From the NCBI GenBank assembly GCA_963845285.1, contig CAWJRO010000019.1, forward strand, positions 3,080 to 67,079: a stretch of DNA of 64,000 nt. Reading direction: 5' to 3'. The DNA comes from Methanobacterium_C sp963845285. Lineage in GTDB: Archaea > Methanobacteriota > Methanobacteria > Methanobacteriales > Methanobacteriaceae. Shown here one piece after another: positions 18,752 to 27,821 of the stretch. Each line of letters begins with the position of its first letter. The stretch's first letter is position 1. The position numbers and the translations under genes are program-made. Under the pieces are notes generated by a model, which saw only the letters and a program-made list of their open reading frames with translations, did not search any database and was not told the DNA's origin.

Positions 18752-20233
18752 ATGGTTATAAAACAAACCAAAAGTCTATGTCCTGAGTGTCTTAAGGTAC
18801 TAGATGCTGAAGTCTATGAGGACAAAGACAAAGTTATGATAAAGAAAGAATGCAAAGAACATGGAAAATTTGAAAATACGTACTGGAGCAGTAACGAGCT
18901 TTATGAAAAAACTAAAGAGTACGGTAAAATGGGTGTGGGAATTGAAAATCCTCAAACAACTGTTGAGGGTGAATGCCCTCAAAACTGTGGATTGTGCTCT
19001 GAACATGAGAGCCACACTGTCCTTGGGCTTATAGATGTTACAAACAGATGTAACATGAAGTGTCCTGTATGTTTTGCAAATGCTGCAGTTTCGAAAATGT
19101 TGTACGAGCCATCTTATGAAGAAATAAAGCAAATGCTCAAAAACTTGAGGAATAACCAGCCTGTTCCGACCCCCGCAATTCAGTATGCTGGCGGAGAGCC
19201 AACCATGAGAAAAGATCTGGTTGAACTTGTAAAACTTGCAAAGGAAGAGGGATTTTCACATACGCAGATAGCAACCAATGGTATAAAACTTGCTAAAAAC
19301 CCACAACTTTCTAAGGATCTTAAAGAAACAGGTCTAAACACTGTTTACCTTCAGTTCGATAGTGTTACAGAGGGGCCTTACCTAAAAATAAGAAACAGAA
19401 ATTTACTCTCAATCAAATTAGAGGCAATAGAAAACTGTCGCGCAGTTGGATTGGGAATAGTTCTTGTCCCAACACTTTTAAAAGGAATAAATCATGATCA
19501 AGTTGGGGATATAATAAAATTTGCAGTTAATAACATTGATATTATAAGGGGCGTAAACTTCCAGCCTGTTTCATTTGCAGGCAGAACTCCTGCAGAAGAA
19601 GTAGAAGAGCAGCGTGTTACAATTCCTGATTTCGAAAAGTTTGTAGAAGAACAGACAGACTCCCAAATAAAAGTTGAGGACTTTTACCCTGCTTCATGTG
19701 TTACTCCAGTTTCAGAGTTTGTTGAGGCCCTAGAAAGTGGAAAACCACAGGTTACATTTACATGTAACCCTCACTGCGGTACTGCTACTTACGTTTTTGT
19801 TGATAACGATAAAATGGTTCCAATTACCCAATTTATAGATGTAGATAGATTTTTTGATCTTCTTAATCGTAGTACCAATGATATTAAAAATGGTGGAATA
19901 GTTTCTAAGGCAAAGGTCATGGCAAGGGCATCAGTTGAACTTCCAAGAACTATTGACATGTCAAAATCCCCAGAATCTGTGGATATTAAAAGTATAATTG
20001 CACAAATATTTAAAGAAAGGTCTTATGATGCTCTTGGAAAATTCCACCATAACTCTCTACTGGTTTCATGTATGCACTTCATGGATCCATGGAACTTCGA
20101 CCAGGACAGAGTTAGACAGTGTGTTATTCATTATGCAGTGCCTGATGGAAGAATAATACCGTTCTGTTCAATGAACACACTTTACAGAAATGAAATTGAG
20201 AAAAAATTCTCAAAACCATTAAACAAAGATTAA
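18752..20233 (+). CDS. tes: Radical SAM protein, tetraether lipid synthase (Tes) type
   Basis: 493-residue radical SAM enzyme of the MJ0619/Tes family, which couples the hydrocarbon tails of archaeol lipids to make GDGT tetraethers. The first cysteines are in SLCPECL and the CKEHGKF segment. The next group, CPQNCGLCSEHESHT, is typical of the family. The SAM cluster motif CNMKCPVC is near residue 100, and AGGEPTMRKDL lies in the SAM-binding barrel. The C-terminal domain has further cysteines (TFTCNPHCGTATY, FCSMNT). AGGTGAAATA is the ribosome binding site. Divergent from carS, which agrees with a role in membrane lipids; paralogous radical SAM enzymes with other substrates exist, so the substrate remains inferred. 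Confidence 0.8.
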   Translation: MVIKQTKSLCPECLKVLDAEVYEDKDKVMIKKECKEHGKFENTYWSSNELYEKTKEYGKMGVGIENPQTTVEGECPQNCGLCSEHESHTVLGLIDVTNRCNMKCPVCFANAAVSKMLYEPSYEEIKQMLKNLRNNQPVPTPAIQYAGGEPTMRKDLVELVKLAKEEGFSHTQIATNGIKLAKNPQLSKDLKETGLNTVYLQFDSVTEGPYLKIRNRNLLSIKLEAIENCRAVGLGIVLVPTLLKGINHDQVGDIIKFAVNNIDIIRGVNFQPVSFAGRTPAEEVEEQRVTIPDFEKFVEEQTDSQIKVEDFYPASCVTPVSEFVEALESGKPQVTFTCNPHCGTATYVFVDNDKMVPITQFIDVDRFFDLLNRSTNDIKNGGIVSKAKVMARASVELPRTIDMSKSPESVDIKSIIAQIFKERSYDALGKFHHNSLLVSCMHFMDPWNFDQDRVRQCVIHYAVPDGRIIPFCSMNTLYRNEIEKKFSKPLNKD

Positions 20234-20244
20234 CGGTCGTTGAA

Positions 20245-21237
20245 TTGATAATAAAAACTCCATCCAGACTACACGTTACATTGATAGACCTGAACGGCGC
20301 CTATGGTAGAATAGACGGCGGAGTTGGTATAACACTTGAAAAACCCAATCTAATGCTGAAGGCAAAACCTCAAGGCAATGATATCACCGTAATTTTCAAT
20401 GAACCAGGGAAGCTCGGCAGCGAACTTGTGGATGATTACACTTTAAAGGTGAAGAAAGCAGCACAAAAAATGATTAAATTTTTAGGTATAAATGAAGGAT
20501 TTACATTCCAGATAGGAACAACATACCCATCCCACTCAGGACTTGGTTCTGGAACGCAGTTATCTTTGGCTGCAGGCAAACTAATATCTTTAATGAATGA
20601 TTGTGAACTCTCCAACCCTGAAATAGCTAAAATTGTTGGAAGAGGCGGTACATCAGGGATAGGCACTGCTGCATTTGATAAAGGAGGTTTCATTGTTGAT
20701 GGGGGTCATAATACAGATGAAAAACCGGGGTTTTTACCTTCATCAGCTTCACCAGCTTCACCACCACCAATAATAGCAAGGTATGAGTTTCCAACTGACT
20801 GGAAGATAGTTTTGGTTATTCCTAATGTGGAACAGGGAGCTTCAGGAAGTAAAGAAGTTAATATATTCCAAAGTTATTGCCCAATATCTGTTGAAGAGGT
20901 TGAAAAATTGGCGCATGTTTTACTTATGAAACTCATGCCCGCAGTTGTTGAAGCAGATTTAGACTCATTTGGAAGTGCTATAAATATAATACAAAATGTA
21001 GGATTTAAAAAAGTGGAGCATAGTCTTCAAAATCCATGTATTAAAGAAATAATGGATAAATTAAGGTCTGCTGGTGCTGCAGGGGTTGGTATGAGTTCAT
21101 TTGGTCCAACAATATATGCTATTACGGATACTAATGTTGAAGATGTATCACGTGCAGCAAGAGATGCCTTGAAAGATATTGGTGGCGAAATTATGGTTAC
21201 ACGAGCTATAAATAGTGGGGCAACACTCATTGACTAA
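20245..21237 (+). CDS. mptG: Beta-ribofuranosylaminobenzene 5'-phosphate synthase
   Basis: Condenses 4-hydroxybenzoate or p-aminobenzoate with PRPP in the first committed step of the methanopterin side chain; GHMP-kinase-related fold. Recognisable parts are RLHVTLIDLNGAYGRIDGG at the N-terminus, the glycine-rich PSHSGLGSGTQLSLAAGK loop, GRGGTSGIGTAAF and the C-terminal GVGMSSFGPTIYA. A low-complexity insert SSASPASPPP in the middle is encoded by short tandem triplet-like repeats and is probably a surface loop. Start is TTG, 11 nt after the stop of tes; no classical ribosome binding site is seen, so coupling to the upstream gene is likely. Length of 330 residues fits the family. Confidence 0.88.
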   Translation: MIIKTPSRLHVTLIDLNGAYGRIDGGVGITLEKPNLMLKAKPQGNDITVIFNEPGKLGSELVDDYTLKVKKAAQKMIKFLGINEGFTFQIGTTYPSHSGLGSGTQLSLAAGKLISLMNDCELSNPEIAKIVGRGGTSGIGTAAFDKGGFIVDGGHNTDEKPGFLPSSASPASPPPIIARYEFPTDWKIVLVIPNVEQGASGSKEVNIFQSYCPISVEEVEKLAHVLLMKLMPAVVEADLDSFGSAINIIQNVGFKKVEHSLQNPCIKEIMDKLRSAGAAGVGMSSFGPTIYAITDTNVEDVSRAARDALKDIGGEIMVTRAINSGATLID

Positions 21238-21258
21238 AGAATTTTAATGGGTTATATC

Positions 21259-21750
21259 ATGGAAAAGATAGAAGGAAAAGTTTGGAAATTTAGAGATTGC
21301 ATAGATACCGATGTAATTATACCGGGCAGGTACTTGAGAACGTTCAGTCTTGATGACCTTGCATCTCATGTAATGGCAGGTGAAGACCCTAAATTTGCAG
21401 AAAAAGTTCAAAAAGGAGATTTAATAGTTGCTGGCTGGAATTTCGGCTGTGGTTCATCCCGTGAACAAGCTCCGGTGGCCATTAAACATGCCGGAGTTTC
21501 TGCAATTGTTGCAAAATCATTTGCAAGGATATTCTACAGAAACGCTATAAATGTGGGGCTTCCAGTCATTATTGCTGATGTTGAAGCTGAAAAGGACCAT
21601 GTTTTAAGGATAGATTTGGATAAAGGTATTATAGAAAATGTTACAACCGGAAAAACCTTCCAGATCACGCCTTTTAAGAAGTTTATGCAGGAAATCCTTG
21701 AAGATGGAGGACTTGTAAATCATTTCCTGAAAATAAAGGAACAGGGTTAA
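21259..21750 (+). CDS. hacB: Homoaconitase/isopropylmalate isomerase small subunit, YLRT type
   Basis: Swivelling small subunit of an aconitase-family isomerase, needing a separate large [4Fe-4S] subunit not found here. DTDVIIPGRYLRT holds the substrate-specificity loop. In methanogens the YLRT form (Arg27 here) belongs to homoaconitase, which works in 2-oxosuberate synthesis for coenzyme B, whereas the isopropylmalate enzyme has YLVY-like loops. GNFGCGSSREQA-type residues (NFGCGSSREQA) are present. I start at ATG 21259 to match the family N-terminus; an ATG four codons upstream is possible. It directly follows mptG and ends before a T9 tract. Confidence 0.85.
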   Translation: MEKIEGKVWKFRDCIDTDVIIPGRYLRTFSLDDLASHVMAGEDPKFAEKVQKGDLIVAGWNFGCGSSREQAPVAIKHAGVSAIVAKSFARIFYRNAINVGLPVIIADVEAEKDHVLRIDLDKGIIENVTTGKTFQITPFKKFMQEILEDGGLVNHFLKIKEQG

Positions 21751-21755
21751 ACCAG

Positions 21756-21764
21756 TTTTTTTTT
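21756..21764 (+). terminator. T9 terminator after hacB
   Basis: Nine consecutive T residues follow the hacB stop by a few nt, a typical archaeal termination signal for the tes-mptG-hacB transcript. Confidence 0.55.
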
Positions 21765-22513
21765 ATACTCGCTCTTATCTTTGAATGGTGCAAAAACTTG
21801 GGCATATAACCTGTTGAAAGTTGGATCGATTTAACGCACAAATCATGCTAGAATCTTAAGATAATCTGCAGTAATCTTTGCATTAAATTTACGGTGCAAA
21901 AAATGCACAAGAAAATGGAGATGAGCGTTTATAATTTAACTTTTTAAAGTTTAAACAACTTTAAAGCGAATTTTGAAGGTTGGAAGTTTTAAAAGTTTTA
22001 AATGATTTTTGAAATGTTGGAAGTTTTAAATGATTTTTAAAGGGTTGAAATTTTAATAAAATCTTTGAAAGGTAAAAGAAATTAAATCTTCTCTTTTCAT
22101 TAAATACTTTTTTGAGTAAATGCAAGATCATAAATCCAATGAAATTGTAATATAATACCAAATTCATACACTAACATATCTAAATTAACATCTAATTTAT
22201 TAAAATTTTTTTCATCCTGAGTTTAAGGGGTATTCGATGAGTTTAGACAGATATCAATGAATTTAAATGGGTATTCAAAGTTTAAATAATCTAAAATCAT
22301 TTTAAATCTAAATTTATCTGAGTTTACTCAAACTTTTCAAAATGAATTGAGTTTTCCAAATAAAACAAAATTAACTAAGTTCAAATTGATTTCATAGAAA
22401 CTTTCATATTAATAAATTAAATAAAAGAAATACTTACAATTAAAGAAATAACTTATAAAATTTAATGATTTTAAATTTAATGATTCTGAATTAATGATTA
22501 TGAGGAAACTAAA
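21765..22513. other. Long AT-rich spacer with short repeats
   Basis: About 750 bp without a supportable gene. Around 21975-22060 the phrase TTGGAAGTTTTAAATGATTTTT recurs two to three times in tandem with small changes. Several runs resemble TTTAAATCTAAATTTATC. A ribosome binding site (GAGGA) for the next gene lies at the end. Confidence 0.5.
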
Positions 22514-23140
22514 ATGAAATGTCCTGTATGCAGCTCTAAATCTCATGAAATATTAAAATCTAAGGGTAAAACATCAAAAGAACTTCTTTTACAATGTAAT
22601 AAATGTGGAAACATTTTCAGAGAAACTATAATTACTGAAAAGCCCGTAGAACGCAGGGTAGTTGTCAGTGAATATGAGAAATCCCATAAAAAATTCATAA
22701 AAATTTATCCCACTGAAATCGTTAGAGTCGAGGATATCCTGGATCTTGACGGACGCCCTGCTCAAGTCTCATCGGTAGAGAATAAAAGGGGAGGAAGGGT
22801 TCAGCAAAGTCCAGTAACGGAGATAGAAACGATATGGGCATATTACATTGATATACCTGCAAGAGTTGGAATTTCGGTTGACTTTGGAGGTAGAATCCTT
22901 TCAAGGAAAGTTGAAGTTGACAGGGAATTTGAATTCACAGTCGGGGATATTGTGAAGCTTGAAAACATCCTTTTCAAAATAAAAGCCATGAAAACACTTG
23001 AAAGAAAGATGAGAAAGGGCTTTGCAAAGGCATGGGTAATAAAAAGAGTATACGGAAGACCAATTGAAGAGAAGATACGTCCAAATTATGATTTAACTTC
23101 TAAGATGATTGGATATGATGAAGAAGATGAGGAGAGATAG
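22514..23140 (+). CDS. HVO_0476 family zinc-finger protein
   Basis: Archaeal protein of unknown function with an N-terminal zinc ribbon (CPVCSSKSHE at residue 3, CNKCG near residue 35). A beta-rich domain of about 120 residues follows, containing EIVRVEDILDLDGRPA and VEVDREFEFTVGDIV. The 32-nt overlap with pcm implies one transcript and coupled translation. In other archaea this family often lies beside pcm, but no joint function is established. GAGGA precedes the start. Confidence 0.8.
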   Translation: MKCPVCSSKSHEILKSKGKTSKELLLQCNKCGNIFRETIITEKPVERRVVVSEYEKSHKKFIKIYPTEIVRVEDILDLDGRPAQVSSVENKRGGRVQQSPVTEIETIWAYYIDIPARVGISVDFGGRILSRKVEVDREFEFTVGDIVKLENILFKIKAMKTLERKMRKGFAKAWVIKRVYGRPIEEKIRPNYDLTSKMIGYDEEDEER

Positions 23141-23783
23141 AAAAGATCTCGTAAAGAGACTCCGGGATCAGGGCTATATAAAAACTGATAGAGTCCAAAG
23201 GGCCATGTTAAAAGTGCCGAGGGAGGAGTTCTTACCTCCTGAAAAAATACCCTATGCTTACATAGATCAGCCGTTACCAATAGGAAAGGGCCAAACAATA
23301 TCTGCACCTCACATGGTGGCAATAATATGCGAACAACTTGATCTTACCGAAGGCCTGAAGGTTTTAGAAATAGGAACAGGTTATGGATACAATGCAGCTG
23401 TTGTTGCAGAATGTATAGGTTCTGAAGGGCATTTATACACTATTGAACGCTTAGATTCACTTGCTGAAAAAGCAGAGGATAATCTTAAAAGAACTGGTTT
23501 TGATAATGTTACAGTTATATTAGGGGACGGAACACTTGGATATTCGGATAAAGCTCCGTATGATAGGATTTACGGCACTGCAAGTGCCCCCAAAGTACCC
23601 GGAACACTTAAAAAACAGCTTAAAATTGGGGGAAGACTTTTAATACCTGTTGGCTTAGATGATTTTTTCCAGGAGCTCGTATGTGTTATGAAGGTAACTG
23701 AAGATGAATATAAATCTCAAAAGCTCGGTGGTGTGAGATTCGTGCCTATGATAGGTGAACACGGCTGGTCTGAAAGAGGATAA
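23109..23783 (+). CDS. pcm: Protein-L-isoaspartate O-methyltransferase
   Basis: Repairs isoaspartyl residues in aged proteins using S-adenosylmethionine. The class I methyltransferase motif I is LEIGTGYGYNAAV. PLPIGKGQTISAPHMVA upstream is the isoaspartyl-substrate signature. YDRIYGTASAPKVP and GGRLLIPVG form later motifs. 224 residues is normal. The annotated start falls inside the preceding gene; a second in-frame Met two codons later is equally possible. Confidence 0.92.
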   Translation: MDMMKKMRRDRKDLVKRLRDQGYIKTDRVQRAMLKVPREEFLPPEKIPYAYIDQPLPIGKGQTISAPHMVAIICEQLDLTEGLKVLEIGTGYGYNAAVVAECIGSEGHLYTIERLDSLAEKAEDNLKRTGFDNVTVILGDGTLGYSDKAPYDRIYGTASAPKVPGTLKKQLKIGGRLLIPVGLDDFFQELVCVMKVTEDEYKSQKLGGVRFVPMIGEHGWSERG

Positions 23784-24043
23784 GATCTACAAAAGATCCA
23801 TAAAACCGGTAAGATCTCATCATCTTTTCTATGTGAGTAAATTTTATATTTTATAAAATGTATTATTAGTTAATCTCAAAAATTTAATGAATGAAACGTA
23901 TTTTTCATGTTTTAAATTATCTATATGACTTAGACAGTTATATGAATTTAATATTTATAAAACTAAATTTTTATAGGATATTATTCATCAATTTTAAGTC
24001 TTTTATGAAGCTTTAAGTGAATGAACCATTTAATTTAAATATA

Positions 24044-24154
24044 AAGAGGCTGTCCCATAATCCAAAATCTACAAAAAAATAAGGATAAACAACGCTTTAA
24101 ATTCAAAAATAAGCAAAATTATATATGTTACTAATAATTATGGGTCAACCTCTA
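24044..24154 (+). repeat. MITE-like repeat, copy 5
   Basis: Forward copy, nearly identical base for base to copy 1, with ends AGAGGCTGTCCCATAAT and ATTATGGGTCAACCTCT. AAATAT occurs on both sides and may be part of a target duplication. It lies 50 bp upstream of the archaeal mtaB start. Confidence 0.8.
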
Positions 24155-24203
24155 AATATTAATTATTATTCAATCTAACAAAAAAAACTGGGAAGATAAA
24201 TCA

Positions 24204-25481
24204 ATGAACATTTACATAGAAACATTCGGCTGCACATTCAACCAGGCAGATTCACAGATAATGGCAGGCCTTCTCAAGGAAAATCAGGAAAAAATTGTAT
24301 CAAAACCTGAGGATGCTGATGTTATAATAATGAACACATGCTATGTGAAACATCCAACAGAACAAAAAGCCATAAATAGAATTCACAAGATGCAAAAACA
24401 ATTTCCTGACAAAAAACTCATAATATCTGGGTGCATGGTTGAAATAGACCAGAAAAAGCTTCAAAAAGCTGCCCCCAATGCAAGCTGGATAGGACCCCAT
24501 AAAATAACATCAGCCCCTGAAATCGTGAAATCAGTTTTTGATGGACAAAAGGTCAGAAGTACCGGTTACGGCACAGATTGTAAAGTATGCCTCCCCAAAA
24601 TACGTTCAAACCCATTTATACACATAATACAAATATGTGAAGGATGTGATGGTGATTGCAGTTACTGCTGCACTCGATTTGCTAGGGGAAGTCTTCAAAG
24701 TTATCCGGCTGAACTTATAAAGCGCGAAGTAGAAGAAGCAGTAGCTGATGGGTGTGTTGAAATACAGATTACAGCCCAGGACACAGCAGCGTACGGTAAA
24801 GATATAGGTAATTCATTATCTAACCTTATAAATGAAGTAACTTCTATTGATGGTGATTTCAAGGTCAGAGTTGGCATGATGCACCCTAAAAGCATTATGG
24901 GTGATGTTGATGGAGTAATAGAAGCTTTCAAAAATGAAAAACTTTACAAATTCCTGCACATCCCAATTCAAAGTGGTAACGATGATGTTTTAAGGGACAT
25001 GAATCGAGGACATACAGTTGCAGATTTTAAGAATATTATCTCAAAATTCAAAGAGAACATACCTGACATGTCCATCTCAACAGATATAATTGTTGGTTAT
25101 CCCACAGAGGATGACGATGCATTTCAAGACACATTAAACCTGATCAAAGAGATAAAACCAGATTTTATCAATATCTCAAAGTACGGACACAGGCCAGGTA
25201 CAAGAGCATCCCTCATGGATGAAATAAGCTATGAATCAATGAAAAAGCGTTCTAAAGTATTAAGTGATTTAAAAACAAATATGGGCTATGATAACAATCT
25301 TAAAATGTTGAATTCGACCCAAAATATTGTTATAACTGGAAAAGGAAGTAAAGGTGGTTACATTGGTAGGGCAGATTCATACAAACAGGTTATCATTGAA
25401 AATGCACTTGTTGGTAGTTTTGGTCAGGCAAAAATAACCAATGCGAAAAGCACTTATCTTATGGGGACTCTTATAACTTAA
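24204..25481 (+). CDS. Archaeal MtaB/CDKAL1-type tRNA methylthiotransferase
   Basis: Radical SAM methylthiotransferase that adds a methylthio group to t6A37 of tRNA. Three parts are visible. The UPF0004 domain has cysteines in ETFGCTFNQAD, MNTCYVKHPTEQ and ISGCMVE. The radical SAM domain has CEGCDGDCSYCCTRFARG. The C-terminal TRAM-like region runs from about residue 365 (VITGKGSKGGYIGRADSYKQVII). Length of 425 residues agrees with archaeal e-MtaB. A second Cys adjacent to the radical SAM triad (CC) replaces the usual Ile or Thr and is a mild oddity. GGGAAGATAA stands in for the ribosome binding site. Confidence 0.88.
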   Translation: MNIYIETFGCTFNQADSQIMAGLLKENQEKIVSKPEDADVIIMNTCYVKHPTEQKAINRIHKMQKQFPDKKLIISGCMVEIDQKKLQKAAPNASWIGPHKITSAPEIVKSVFDGQKVRSTGYGTDCKVCLPKIRSNPFIHIIQICEGCDGDCSYCCTRFARGSLQSYPAELIKREVEEAVADGCVEIQITAQDTAAYGKDIGNSLSNLINEVTSIDGDFKVRVGMMHPKSIMGDVDGVIEAFKNEKLYKFLHIPIQSGNDDVLRDMNRGHTVADFKNIISKFKENIPDMSISTDIIVGYPTEDDDAFQDTLNLIKEIKPDFINISKYGHRPGTRASLMDEISYESMKKRSKVLSDLKTNMGYDNNLKMLNSTQNIVITGKGSKGGYIGRADSYKQVIIENALVGSFGQAKITNAKSTYLMGTLIT

Positions 25482-25668
25482 CCGGACTGACAAATTGAAA
25501 ACCATAATCATATTAAATTTAAAAAATTAAGTTTAATTCAAGTTTAATTTCATTCCTAAAAATTGTTTAAATACCTAGTAAATCTAGGATTCCTAAAATT
25601 TTTTATTTTAATTGATAGGAAAGATTTTCAATCGATAAGAAAGATTCAGGTGAAGTATGATTCTATCG

Positions 25669-25764
25669 GTAGGAAAGATTTAATTGACAGTAATGATTTT
25701 ATCAGTAGGAAAGATTTAATTGACAGTAATGATTTTATCAGTAGGAAAGATTTAATTGACAGTA
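25669..25764 (+). repeat. 36-bp tandem repeat, 2.7 copies
   Basis: Two full 36-bp units (25669-25704 and 25705-25740) and a 24-bp partial third copy, unit beginning GTAGGAAAGATTTAATTGAC. The surrounding bases from 25600 on resemble more degenerate copies. A 76-codon frame running through it is only a translation of the repeat. It lies ahead of the first zinc-ribbon membrane protein gene. Confidence 0.85.
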
Positions 25765-25840
25765 AAAATTCAATTGACAGTAAAGAATTTTAGATTAATA
25801 AATTAAAACAGTCTTAAAAAAATACAGGAAAAGTGATTTC

Positions 25841-26542
25841 ATGTCATACCTTGTCTGTGAAGAATGCGGCAAATACTACGAACTCAACGAGGGAAAATCT
25901 TCCTTCAGCTTTACAAAATGTGAAGAATGCGGCGGTAGATTGAGATACGTTGAGTCTTTAGATCAAATTCCAACCATAAACTCTTTAAGTGAGAAACCTC
26001 CAGTATTAAGGCCTTCAAAAAAGAAGTGTCCTAAATGTGGAAGTGAAAATCCTACTGCTGCAGCTTTCTGTTTGGAGTGTGGAGAAAGATTGAACGTTGT
26101 AAATTCTGCTCCAACATTCTTAGATTATAAAAACTCTGAAAAAAAGGAGAATAAAGACAAAAAAGCATCCAAAGGTATAAGTTTAGTTGGTGTCTGTTTA
26201 GGATTTGGATTTTTAATCTTATCACTCGTATTTGGAGTTTTAGCATTGTTTGGGACCAATATTCCACATAATCCTGCAGATATTTCTTATAATCTTTTAA
26301 TGGGCTTTGCAGTGATTGCACTGGCTGTAACAATAGTTTCAGGTTTTTTATCTGCTTATATAAGTGGAAGCATAGATTATAAGGATGGGATTCTAAATGG
26401 AGGTCTTGTAGGTGTTATCTTGGGTATTTTTATGGGCATTGTAAGTGGAATGCTTGCCTTTATAAGTGGAATCATAGTCTTTGGATTACTTGCAATGTTA
26501 GGTGGGCTTCTTGGAACATTCTTAAGGAAACATTCAGATTAA
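25841..26542 (+). CDS. Zinc-ribbon membrane protein (paralogue 1)
   Basis: 233 residues. The N-terminal half is soluble, with an incomplete four-Cys ribbon (CEECGKYYEL...CEECGGRLRY) and then a classical zinc ribbon (CPKCGSENPTAAAFCLECGERL, cysteine spacing CX2C-X12-CX2C). The C-terminal half has four hydrophobic segments with repeated short turns IDYKDGILNGGLVGVILG, resembling the DUF5518 type of archaeal membrane domain. Function is unknown. A second paralogue lies 380 bp downstream with the same order of parts, so the pair arose by tandem duplication. GTGAT precedes the ATG. A ~30-bp tandem repeat begins in the last codons. Confidence 0.75.
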   Translation: MSYLVCEECGKYYELNEGKSSFSFTKCEECGGRLRYVESLDQIPTINSLSEKPPVLRPSKKKCPKCGSENPTAAAFCLECGERLNVVNSAPTFLDYKNSEKKENKDKKASKGISLVGVCLGFGFLILSLVFGVLALFGTNIPHNPADISYNLLMGFAVIALAVTIVSGFLSAYISGSIDYKDGILNGGLVGVILGIFMGIVSGMLAFISGIIVFGLLAMLGGLLGTFLRKHSD

Positions 26543-26633
26543 ATATGCTCTTAGTGAGATATTTGGATTAGATATGTTCTTAGTAGGATATTTGGATTAA
26601 ATACGCGCCTAAGGAGACATTTGGATTAAGCAA
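26521..26633 (+). repeat. Approximately 30-bp tandem repeat spanning a stop codon
   Basis: Four imperfect copies of a unit like TTAGTAGGATATTTGGATTA. The first includes the last codons and stop of the zinc-ribbon gene; later copies are non-coding. The remaining ~290 bp to the next gene are AT-rich and empty apart from its promoter. Confidence 0.75.
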
Positions 26634-26921
26634 TATCCAAATAACCACTTTTTTTAGATTCAATTTTTATGGGCTAAATCGTCTTATTAAGACTTTTTAA
26701 TTCTAAGACTTCTAATTTTAATAAAAATTTTAATTATAAATTGATATAAAGTATTTAAAAGAAGTTTTATCTTTAATGGGTTTTTATTAAACTTGTGACA
26801 ACGTTAACTAGGCATATTTTTAGTTCAGTTATCTATCTCTTTTTTTATAAATAAATTTTTTGTTTTTAACGTAATGACAAATAATAAAACATGCTTTAAA
26901 TGATATAAAAATAGTGATTTT

Positions 26922-27635
26922 ATGCCTTATCTGATCTGTGAAAGTTGCGGTGGATACTACGAATTGATGGAAGATGAATCTCCAGAAGACTTTGATAACT
27001 GCCAGTGCGGTGGAAATTTAAGACTTGTAGACTTTATCAATGAAACTGAAGACAAAATTGAAGACACTGAACAGCACCTTATGTGCCCTCACTGTGGAAA
27101 CAAAGAATATCAAGGTATTTTTTGTTCTAAATGTGGTGGAAAGTTAATTACTTTAAAAAACGATGCTCCCAATTTTGAACATACTGAAGAGGTTAAAAAA
27201 CTTTCAGAAAATGCTAAAAATTTTACTGAAATTGATATTGATTTTCCAGGAGAACCAATTGGATTATTTGAAAGGGTAAAGTTGATTGCTATTGTTGGTG
27301 GAGTCGGCTTTTTCATAGTAACTGCTCTAATTTTTATGGCAATATTCTTGGCGTTATATCATTCTAACTCCTCTTTCGGATTTTTAGTTTATATAGTGAC
27401 ATTTTCCATTTTAGTGACCATTTCCGGAGTTATAACCACTTATATCAGTAAAAGTAATGATTACTTTGATGGAACTGTAAATGGTTTAACAGTTGGGGTC
27501 ATTGTTGGAAGTATAATAGGAATTCTAACCCTCAGTGTTCTGTATCTGCTGGTCAGTACATTTTTATATGGAATTTTTGGAGCCCTCGGTGGAATGGCTT
27601 ACATATGGATTAAAAACAGTTCTAAACAAGGATGA
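26922..27635 (+). CDS. Zinc-ribbon membrane protein (paralogue 2)
   Basis: 237 residues with the same layout as the protein at 25841: N-terminal Cys pairs (CESCGGYYEL, CQCGG), a second ribbon (CPHCGNKEYQGIFCSKCGGK) and four C-terminal hydrophobic segments containing NDYFDGTVNGLTVGVIVG, the counterpart of IDYKDGILNGGLVGVILG. The linker is shorter and more acidic. The first ribbon has only three clear Cys positions in the second half, suggesting it no longer binds zinc in the usual way. GTGAT serves as ribosome binding site. Confidence 0.72.
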   Translation: MPYLICESCGGYYELMEDESPEDFDNCQCGGNLRLVDFINETEDKIEDTEQHLMCPHCGNKEYQGIFCSKCGGKLITLKNDAPNFEHTEEVKKLSENAKNFTEIDIDFPGEPIGLFERVKLIAIVGGVGFFIVTALIFMAIFLALYHSNSSFGFLVYIVTFSILVTISGVITTYISKSNDYFDGTVNGLTVGVIVGSIIGILTLSVLYLLVSTFLYGIFGALGGMAYIWIKNSSKQG

Positions 27636-27821
27636 GAATATGATATGGCTAATTGATTTGTTATTCGTTTGTTAATCAAGTAATTTAAATATAAAAATTT
27701 ATTTTACTTTTTTAGAAAGGATTTTACAGTTAAGATTTTTCCATGATCGACATCAATTATTTTTGAGGTTTTATCTATGAGTTACTGGTCTTCTTCACTT
27801 AAATGTTTAATATTTTAAATT

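Noticed and set aside
21961..22167. 68-codon minus-strand frame in the spacer after hacB
   Set aside because: It is made of the repeated TTGGAAGTTTTAAATG sequence; lacks a ribosome binding site and has a Phe/Leu/Lys composition typical of random AT-rich DNA.
25563..25793. 76-codon frame ahead of the zinc-ribbon gene
   Set aside because: It is a translation of the 36-bp tandem repeat, has no ribosome binding site and no protein-like character outside the repeat.
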